DNA of 6,994 nt from Sivonenia sp049582005 (lineage in GTDB: Bacteria; Cyanobacteriota; Cyanobacteriia; Gloeobacterales; PMM-0068), in NCBI GenBank assembly GCA_049582005.1, contig JBAUTB010000115.1, forward strand, positions 1-6,994. The letters are read 5' to 3'. The first letter of the stretch is position 1, and each line of letters starts with the position of its first letter. Made by a program: the position numbers and the translations under genes. The notes below the pieces were generated by a model, which worked only from the letters and a program-made list of their open reading frames with translations, ran no database searches and was not told the DNA's origin. This document shows, in pieces, positions 5,577 to 6,994 of this stretch.

Positions 5577-6494
5577 ATGCGCGCTTCTACCCAAGAACTC
5601 CTAGAAACGGCACGACGAAATGTATATGCGATTGGGGCATTTAATGTCTATAACCTGGAGGGGATGAAAGCCGTGGTGAATGCGGCGGAAGCCACGCGCA
5701 GTCCTGCCATGTTGCAGATTCATCCCAGTGCCCTGAAGTTTGGTCAATCGGCTTTGGTGTCCATGTGTCTGGAAGCTGCACGAGCTGCGACTGTTCCTAT
5801 CTCCGTTCACCTTGATCACAGTACGGGGATCAAGGACATTCACCAATCGCTGGAGGCGGGGATGACTTCGATCATGGCGGATGGCTCCCACTTGCCCTAT
5901 GAGCAGAACTTGGCCTTCACTCGGGAAATGACACAGCTTGCTCATAAGTACCATGCCGTCGTGGAGGCTGAAATTGGTAGAATCAGCGGTACTGAAGATG
6001 GCCTAACGATCGCACAAAAAGAAGCGAAGATGACAGACCCCGATCAAGCCGTTGAATTTGTTCAAGCAACGAAGGTGGATGCCCTTGCTGTCACAATCGG
6101 CAACGTCCATGGTGAATACAAAAGCCCACCCCATCTGGATTTTGACCGCCTTGATCGCATTCGTCATCTGATCGATATTCCTCTGGTTCTGCATGGAGCT
6201 TCTGGGCTACCGGGCTGGATGATTGGTCAGTCGATCCAGTTAGGCATCTGCAAGTTCAACGTCAATACAGAAGTGCGTCAAGTCTACATGCAGACCTTGA
6301 AGGATGAAATCTGTGGCTCTATTCCGAAGGATTTGCTGGACGTCGCAAACAAAGCGATTGCGGCAATGCAATCGGTGATCACAGAAAAGCTTACTCTCTT
6401 TGGTTCTGTTGGCAAAGCTCATCTGCACGAGACGCCCTATGCTGAAGTCTTGGCAGGGTTAGGGCGCTATGGACGGACCTCTCTAACGCCTTAA
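5577..6494 (+). CDS. Class II ketose-bisphosphate aldolase (GatY/KbaY/Fba-like)
   Basis: From the ATG at 5577 the protein has 305 residues. This start is preferred because family proteins begin near M-x-x-S-T-x-E-L-L, because AGAGA lies 5 nt upstream, and because the 22 extra residues from 5511 are atypical and overlap a palindrome. The enzyme reversibly joins dihydroxyacetone phosphate to an aldehyde and requires zinc. Motifs are GAFNVYNLEG (20-29), HLDHS (78-82) with catalytic D80 and metal ligand H81, EAEIGRISGTEDG (130-142), NVHGEYK (176-182) with ligand H178, LHGASGL (205-211) with ligand H206, and the phosphate-binding FNVNTEVR (227-234). It is slightly longer than E. coli GatY and KbaY (about 285) because of a C-terminal tail ending in GRYGRTSLTP. 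Fructose-1,6- or tagatose-1,6-bisphosphate, or another sugar phosphate, could be the substrate. It looks monocistronic. Confidence 0.9.
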   Translation: MRASTQELLETARRNVYAIGAFNVYNLEGMKAVVNAAEATRSPAMLQIHPSALKFGQSALVSMCLEAARAATVPISVHLDHSTGIKDIHQSLEAGMTSIMADGSHLPYEQNLAFTREMTQLAHKYHAVVEAEIGRISGTEDGLTIAQKEAKMTDPDQAVEFVQATKVDALAVTIGNVHGEYKSPPHLDFDRLDRIRHLIDIPLVLHGASGLPGWMIGQSIQLGICKFNVNTEVRQVYMQTLKDEICGSIPKDLLDVANKAIAAMQSVITEKLTLFGSVGKAHLHETPYAEVLAGLGRYGRTSLTP

Positions 6495-6533
6495 TTTCAG
6501 CATGGTTCAGAGGAGGATTTACGAAAGAGCTTG

Positions 6534-6589
6534 ACAGCCAAGACGGTATCTTTCCCAAAAGTGGGCATGGTTCAAAATTGGCTGTTTTT
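6534..6589 (+). terminator. Possible intrinsic terminator after the aldolase gene
   Basis: ACAGCCAA (6534-6541) pairs perfectly with TTGGCTGT (6578-6585). Inside the loop CCCA (6554-6557) can pair with TGGG (6562-6565). The outer stem runs straight into a T-run at 6585-6589, about 90 nt after the aldolase stop. The layout fits a terminator, but the 36-nt interior is long for an efficient one and the downstream remnant begins at the same place, so chance is possible. Confidence 0.35.
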
Positions 6590-6884
6590 AGGTAACACTG
6601 GCACGACAAATGTTGAAGCCTTGTTCCATCGCATCCAGCAGATGCCAGCCCCAAGTCTCTTCATCGCGGTGCTCCACCTGTTGCAATAGATAACAGTAGG
6701 TTGAAGCGGCATCGACCCCAGCCAACACAGGTTGAGACCCCTGAAAGATTTCATCATGGAGTCCAACCTTAATCCTAGACAGGTCCTGAGCTTGATTGAT
6801 CTTGGCAGCGTATACAGCAGCGGATTGCAGGCGATTATGGATCGTCCCGATGCTGATGGGCAGATTGAATATAGCGATTCTCAT
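6588..6884 (-). pseudogene. Truncated transposase-like fragment
   Basis: A 98-codon frame reads FNLPISIGTIHNR (6-18), then KVGLHDEIFQGSQPVLAGVDAASTYCYLL (39-67) and VEHRDEETWGWHLLDAMEQGF (70-90). From memory this resembles the central part of a DDE-type transposase in which H-D-E-I-F-Q-G and G-V-D-x-x-S-T-Y-C-Y-L-L are conserved; D58 would be a catalytic aspartate. I cannot name the family with confidence. The N-terminal DNA-binding region and the rest of the catalytic core are missing, and the last eight residues before the TAA look unrelated, so the homologous part stops near 6610. The ATG at 6882-6884 overlaps the TGA of the next fragment and is probably not a real start. Confidence 0.5.
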
Positions 6885-6994
6885 ATGAGTGCACTATAAA
6901 CTGAGGCATCAGGAGCGACGTAGTAACAGCAATGAGTGAACCACCCAATCATGTCTTTGCTTGTGACTGCATTGAATGCTTCAGTGATGGCTTG
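6881..6994 (-). pseudogene. IS630-family transposase, C-terminal end (cut by window edge)
   Basis: Read on the minus strand from the right edge, 37 codons precede a TGA at 6881-6883. They read QAITEAFNAVTSKDMIGWFTHCCY followed by a tail of 13 residues. Many IS630-type transposases end with a helix and W-F-x-H-C-G-Y just before the stop, which supports the call. Here the usual G is C and the tail is longer than normal, perhaps because the original stop was lost at a junction. The catalytic DDE part would lie outside the window, so it may belong either to a complete element or to a relic. Confidence 0.6.

Overview
The window most likely comes from a cyanobacterium. The evidence is indirect: a CbbX-type rubisco-activase AAA+ protein beside two other carbon-metabolism genes, a DUF6671-type protein, an ISKra4-type transposon, remnants of other transposases, a MazF-type toxin tail, and a hairpin repeat whose arms resemble the TAGAGAC-type palindromes I associate with cyanobacterial genomes. 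There is no rRNA or other phylogenetic marker, so this is an inference. I found no tRNA, rRNA or CRISPR array.

Layout: (1) 1-143 is the C-terminal end of a MazF/PemK-like toxin gene. (2) 386-1836 is a complete-looking insertion sequence on the minus strand, with 23-bp imperfect terminal inverted repeats and an intact 450-aa ISKra4-family transposase. Its stop codon lies inside one terminal repeat and its ribosome-binding site can be folded into a hairpin. (3) 2029-2886 encodes a DUF6671-type protein with a four-CxxC tail. (4) 2887-3246 is a 360-bp non-coding stretch ending in a 63-bp near-perfect hairpin. (5) 3247-4194 is a CbbX-like AAA+ ATPase. (6) 4409-5380 (minus) is a D-2-hydroxyacid dehydrogenase of the glyoxylate/hydroxypyruvate reductase type. 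(7) 5577-6494 (plus) is a class II ketose-bisphosphate aldolase, divergent from the dehydrogenase. (8) 6588-6994 (minus) holds two abutting transposase remnants of different types, the outer one an IS630-like C-terminus.

The three metabolic genes fit a theme of Calvin-cycle and photorespiratory carbon handling: rubisco remodelling, reduction of glyoxylate or hydroxypyruvate, and aldol cleavage or condensation of sugar phosphates. They are not one operon. The CbbX and dehydrogenase genes converge, and the dehydrogenase and aldolase genes diverge from a 196-bp spacer containing direct and inverted repeats that look like operators. Joint function is therefore an inference from proximity.

The points most worth following up are a CbbX-like protein lacking the canonical pore-loop tyrosine, the long hairpin in its leader, the repeat-rich divergent promoter region, and the RBS-sequestering hairpin of the transposase. 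I did not see a clearly new multi-gene system.
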